This document shows, piece by piece, positions 60,049 through 64,000 of a DNA stretch of 64,000 nt (position 1 is its first letter; each line of letters opens with the position of its first letter). The stretch spans positions 993,501-1,057,500 of the forward strand of contig JACSYO010002006.1 in the NCBI GenBank assembly GCA_016806645.1, written 5' to 3'. The translations under genes were made by a program, and so were the position numbers. Under the pieces are notes generated by a model. It was not told the origin of the DNA. It ran no database searches and saw only the letters and a list, made by a program, of their open reading frames with translations. This stretch comes from Ophiodon elongatus. Its lineage: Eukaryota > Chordata > Actinopteri > Perciformes > Hexagrammidae.

Positions 60049-60066
60049 ATGGACTTGTCAGTGTAG
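60049..60066 (+). promoter_or_regulatory. zic5: Five-codon upstream ORF in zic5 leader
   Basis: AUG at 60049 reads MDLSV then UAG (60064-60066), which ends two bases before the zic5 AUG at 60069. Its context has C at -3 and G at +4 (weak to moderate), while the main AUG has G at -3 and G at +4 (strong). This could reduce or gate zic5 translation by leaky scanning or reinitiation, provided that transcription starts upstream of 60049. Confidence 0.5.
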
Positions 60067-60068
60067 TT

Positions 60069-61801
60069 ATGGAGCCCCCTTTAAGCAAGAGGAATCCGGC
60101 GTTAAGATTAGCGGATTTGGCAGCGACTCAACCCCTTCCTCATCAGAATATGACAGGCTTCCCGGGGCTAGGGGGGCATCACCCTCTCTCCCACCATGCC
60201 CACCTCCACCCTGGGGAGCTGGGCAACGACCCCGGAGTGGCACTCACTCCATTTGGACCAGAGCACATGGCACAGACTAACGCTCTCAAACTTAGCCCGT
60301 CTCAGCACATTCAGAGCCACCACGAAGCCCAGACCGCGGCGTCCTTCACTTCTGCCCAGACCGCAGTCGGTTTCCCCGTGGCTCACCCCCACTCAGGCTA
60401 CTCAAGCAGCAGGGACTTCATCCTCAGGAGAGAACTCTCAGCCTCTGCTATGCATGCACTTGGCGACCAGCATAGTTCCGCCTCCTCTCCTCATCACCAT
60501 GGCATGTTCATCTCCCCAACAGGTGCTTACGGGCACGCGGAGAGCGGGGCCCATTCGCTTTTCACTGGACTCCACGACCAGGCGTCCCCAGGTGCCCACC
60601 ACCACCACCATGCCCTCAACGGGCAGATGCGCCTGGGTATACCGGGGGACATCTACGGCAGGCCGGAGCACTTCGGGCACAGGCCGGAGCACTATGGACC
60701 GTCTTCCCTCCACAGCTACAACTCCATGAACCTCAATGTGAACATCGCGTCTGCTCCTCACGGAGCGGCGGGGGCGTTTTTGAGGTACATGCGGCAGCCC
60801 ATCAAGCAGGAGCTGATCTGCAAGTGGATCGACCAGGATCAGAGTCAGAAGAAGCCCTGCTCGAAGACGTACAGCACCATGCACGAGCTGGTCAACCACG
60901 TCACGGTGGAGCACGTCGGGGGACCGGAGCAGAGCTCCCACGTCTGTTTCTGGGAGGAATGTCCGCGCGAAGGGAAGGCTTTCAAGGCGAAGTACAAACT
61001 GATAAATCACATCCGAGTTCACACCGGGGAGAAGCCCTTCCCGTGTCCTTTCCCGGGTTGTGGGAAAGTGTTCGCGCGATCGGAGAATTTAAAGATTCAC
61101 AAGAGGACGCACACAGGTCAGTACTTCTAATCGTGTCATCTGGGTGTGGGGAGGAGAAAAAATAATGTGCCTTCGATGGTATTTATGTCTTAAACGGATG
61201 GTGAGTGGGACCGTGCGTATATGCGCACACATAAAAAAAAATAATATATATATATATATATATAAAAAGTTATATTCAGTGACGCCTTCGTACCGTGAGT
61301 GTTTCATTTCCTTTCTTTAAATATAAACTTTTGTACTTCTCGCCGAGACGCCGGCGGGAGGCGTGAGGCGGATTAAGGGCATATGGTTTGTAAAACGTGC
61401 TTACGTATACGTGCAGGACAGCGCTGGAACACGCGTAAATGTAATTATCCTCACGCGTGGGACGTTTACGCCAGTTTATGTGGCGACGATTGCGTGCGTG
61501 TGTGTGTGTGTGTGTGTGTGCGGCACGGTGCACGAGATCTACACATTGAGACACTTACTAGTTATTATATGCATCGAGTTACTGTTCACCAACAGGGCTC
61601 TGGGCTGCAGGCTGCACGCGCTGCACTGCAAGAAAAAATCGCCCGAAAACACACATCCAAAAACCACCGCGTCGAGGGGAATGGTCGACCAGAGTGGCAC
61701 AGGGCTGAAAAGTTGAAGACTGTGGTTAACAGCATTCTTGCTCTCCACAACATTTGACTATCACGAGTGCTCTTTTTGAGAGCTGCTGCTGCTGCTGCTG
61801 C

Positions 61802-61834
<33 letters not shown>

Positions 61835-62196
61835 CGTCGTCGTTATTACACAGATTGAGATTTGGTCGTATTTTGGCTCATGTGGCTCCGACGGGCCCTC
61901 ACAGAAGGATGCAAAATCCCCAGGGAAATACATGAGTCATCCACCAAAAAGATACAAGTCACGAGGAAGTCAGAGCTACACCTCCTTACCGCTTGTCGTC
62001 TTGAGAACGCACACTTTGACACGATGAGCACTGGATGTAACTTAATACAAAAGAAGAAGAAGAAGAAGAAGAAGAAGAGACATGCATGTTTCCCATTTAA
62101 GAGTGACAGTGGTAGTTATGACCAGAGTCCACCACGGTATACATAAACGGCTCCTGGTGGTCTCTTGAGTGTCTCCCCTTCTCTTGCCTTCCTCCC

Positions 62197-62268
<72 letters not shown>

Positions 62269-62434
62269 CATGCATGTAACCCAGAAGGCCTAGAGGCATG
62301 TTACACGTGTTCACACTAGAAAATGCTTTGGAACAAGTGGGTGTGCAGCAGTGGTGGCTGCAGCTGCTGCTGCAGTAGATGTTTAGTGAATAAGCTCTGG
62401 TGGAGGAGGAGGAGGAGGAGGACCCCCCCCCCCT

Positions 62435-62474
<40 letters not shown>

Positions 62475-62905
62475 GTGGAGTAGCGCAGGGCAGCTAATGA
62501 GAAATCCCCCTGCATATTTGGATGTATTTAAAATGGTAAATGGGGAAATGCATCTGCAGCTCTAACCTCAAGATGCGTGAGAAAATGTAAGAAAAAAAAA
62601 AAAACACGCCCTCGTGGAGACTCGTCCACGGCGTTCTTTGCTCGTGACTGCATCTGATTTCTCCTTTTTTTTCACCCCCCCCCAACCCCCCCCCTCCCCC
62701 AGGAGAGAAACCCTTCAAGTGCGAGTTCGACGGCTGCGACAGAAAGTTCGCCAACAGCAGCGACCGGAAGAAGCACTCCCACGTCCACACCAGCGACAAG
62801 CCCTACTACTGCAAGGTGCGCGGCTGCGACAAGTCCTACACGCACCCGAGCTCGCTGCGGAAGCACATGAAGGTGCACTGCAAGTCCCCGCCGCCCCCCA
62901 ACACC

Positions 62906-62937
<32 letters not shown>

Positions 62938-63190
62938 CAACACCAACAGCAACAACGTCTCCTACATATCCTCCACGAACCCGCTCGGGGACCATCTGTC
63001 TCCCAACTCGGAGCCGCACCGGAACCGGACCTCCGCGAACCTCTCCCCTCAGGTCACCAACCTCAACGAGTGGTACGTGTGCCAGGGGAGCGGCGGACCC
63101 CACCACCTCCACACGCCCTCCAGCGACGTGCCAACGTCGGACGAGGATGAGGACTCTTTCAGAAATTCAGACCCGAGGACAATGCTCTGA
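60069..63190 (+). CDS. zic5: Zic5 zinc-finger transcription factor (complete, two coding exons)
   Basis: Nuclear C2H2 transcription factor. In vertebrates Zic5 acts with Zic2 in dorsal midbrain growth and neural crest induction. Coding exons are 60069-61116 and 62703-63190, joined by a GT-AG intron (ACACAG|gtcagt ... cccccag|GAGAG), giving 511 aa. The N-terminus MEPPLSKRNP and the C-terminal NEWYVCQGSGG with HLHTPSS are diagnostic of Zic5. Landmarks are the ZOC-like motif SRDFILRRE (114-122), the RYMRQPIKQE region before the fingers (239-248), and five fingers: ZF1 C251/C264/H272/H277, ZF2 C293/C298/H314/H318, ZF3 C326/C331/H344/H348, ZF4 C356/C361/H374/H378, ZF5 C386/C391/H404/H408. Finger 5 has the CKVRGC spacing specific to Zic5. 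A Thr/Asn tract (417-429) encoded by (ACC)n(AAC)n and an acidic patch SDEDED (495-500) follow. It lacks the long Pro and Ala tracts of mammalian ZIC5. An in-frame GTG at 60039 is rejected as start. Confidence 0.96.
61782..61844. repeat. (GCT)n(GTT)n(GTC)n compound triplet repeat
   Basis: Seven GCT units, then about eleven GTT, then three GTC units. Lies in the zic5 intron. Confidence 0.95.
62051..62079. repeat. (AAG)n triplet repeat
   Basis: Nine or so AAG units in the zic5 intron. Confidence 0.95.
62199..62266. repeat. (CA)n microsatellite
   Basis: About 34 perfect CA units in the zic5 intron. Confidence 0.95.
62401..62473. repeat. (GGA)n, poly-C, (CA)n compound repeat
   Basis: Six GGA units, a run of about 11 C, then about 19 CA units in the zic5 intron. 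Confidence 0.95.
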
Positions 63191-63400
63191 TGCCCCCCCC
63201 CCCCTCCACCTGCCCTGCATTTTTGACCACGTGACTGTCATACTTGTCATCCAGGTGACCTGTTACAGTGTGTAGATCCACGTTGGGATATTTATCACCT
63301 TATTCAACCACTGGGAGGAAGAGTTTCTCCCAAGGTGACCCCTGACCTTTCCTGAAATGTAGATCAAAGCGGTCGAAATAAACATCTGACATTAGAACTG
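63191..63400 (+). other. zic5: zic5 3' UTR (predicted)
   Basis: Follows the TGA at 63188-63190. It has a C-rich run just after the stop and a single clear AATAAA at 63377-63382, implying cleavage near 63395-63405 and a 3' UTR of about 0.2 kb. Confidence 0.55.
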
Positions 63401-64000
63401 GCATTTCAAGTCTTATTTTGAAAGGACCAACCACTTCAAAGTGAGCCAATTTCTGAACAGAACTTTCCGGCATTTGTTATTATAATTTTTACAAGAGCAA
63501 TATGCAGGGTTTCATCATCTGTGTGGCTTCAGACTCAACTGGTGTGCTGAAATGACATGTTTCACGTGACCTCCCATCACCCCCCTGAGCAGTTTAATAA
63601 CTGGCCTGCTATCAATCACTGTCATATTCCAGACATTTAAGCAAAACAAATGGTACTGCTCGTAGCCCGGAAAATGGCAACATAGCAAATGTTGATGGGC
63701 ACAATTTTTTTTTTTATTCTATGTGATTTCTGTAAGATGTGGTACAAACTTTGATAAACCAATAAGGACAACAAAAAAATAAGGAGGCAAACATCTGAGT
63801 GTCTTATGGGGTTCTCATTTACCTTTTCAGATTTATACAATACATGTGTTTGGATGGAATTTTGTAATATTTAAGAACTATTTAAGACTATATTTTATGC
63901 AAAATTACACAAGTGTTATGCTCGTTAAAGAGTACGAGTAAGTCCCTTGAGACCCTAAATGTCTACACTGACAGGCTTTGGCCCTGTAGGATTTGTATAT
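63401..64000. other. zic5 downstream flank
   Basis: AT-rich noncoding DNA. No second canonical AATAAA on the plus strand and no gene before the window ends. Confidence 0.45.

Larger units (their letters stand above)
61117..62702 (+). other. zic5: zic5 intron 1, rich in simple repeats
   Basis: A 1586-base phase-1 intron at the same codon as zic2 intron 1, an ancestral Zic intron. It contains (AT)n at 61244-61263, (TG)n at 61495-61520, (GCT)n(GTT)n at 61782-61844, (AAG)n at 62051-62079, (CA)n at 62199-62266, (GGA)n at 62401-62421 and (CA)n at 62436-62473. The acceptor is preceded by a C-rich tract of about 27 bases. Confidence 0.92.

Noticed and set aside
60039..60068. N-terminal extension of Zic5 by ten residues
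   Set aside because: The codon at 60039 is GTG, not ATG. The ATG at 60069 has a strong context and yields the family-standard MEPPLSKRNP start.
60196..61022. Frames of 177 and 194 codons overlapping zic5 exon 1
   Set aside because: Shadow frames of the zic5 coding exon without domains.
62614..63150. 178-codon frame over zic5 exon 2
   Set aside because: Wrong frame. The finger 4-5 reading and NEWYV tail lie in the other frame from 62703.

Overview
This is vertebrate, almost certainly teleost-fish, nuclear DNA. It is AT-moderate, mostly noncoding and packed with (CA)n, (CT)n and (GA)n microsatellites. It carries several interspersed repeats that I recognise from percomorph-type fish genomes, and genes with GT-AG introns. 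Nothing prokaryotic is present. I found no tRNA or rRNA gene, no CRISPR array and no intact transposase or reverse transcriptase.

Only two protein-coding genes can be supported, and both are complete. They are C2H2 zinc-finger transcription factors of the Zic family, arranged head to head. zic2 (zic2a type, because of its zic5 partner) lies on the minus strand with coding exons 54361-53389, 52066-51903 and 51701-51507, encoding 443 aa. zic5 lies on the plus strand with coding exons 60069-61116 and 62703-63190, encoding 511 aa. Their start codons are about 5.7 kb apart. The interval holds both predicted core promoters (zic2 around 54930-55044, zic5 around 59759-60015), microsatellites and a long AT hairpin. 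Zic2 and Zic5 act together in dorsal neural tube, midbrain and neural crest development in other vertebrates, and the divergent layout suggests shared enhancers.

Positions 1 to about 50700 lie downstream of zic2 and form a 50-kb gene desert. The longest open frames there are simple-repeat translations (poly TH, CV, RE or SL) or frames with no recognisable domain. The desert contains (i) high-complexity, homeodomain-site-rich blocks that are candidates for conserved regulatory elements (for example 19680-20060, 22040-22400, 29341-29760, 30100-30470, 38560-39200, 49440-50000); (ii) many microsatellites; and (iii) dispersed repeats. One repeat family is seen in at least four places (5476-5914, 23157-24680, 31384-31830, 44100-44640). 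The 5476-5914 copy has 25-bp terminal inverted repeats. The 23157-24680 copy has an internal 59-bp minisatellite expanded to about ten copies.

No new gene system was found. The best leads are a five-codon upstream ORF ending two bases before the zic5 start, the transposon-borne minisatellite, several large inverted repeats, and the candidate enhancers. Conservation of those enhancers needs an alignment to other fish, which could not be run here.
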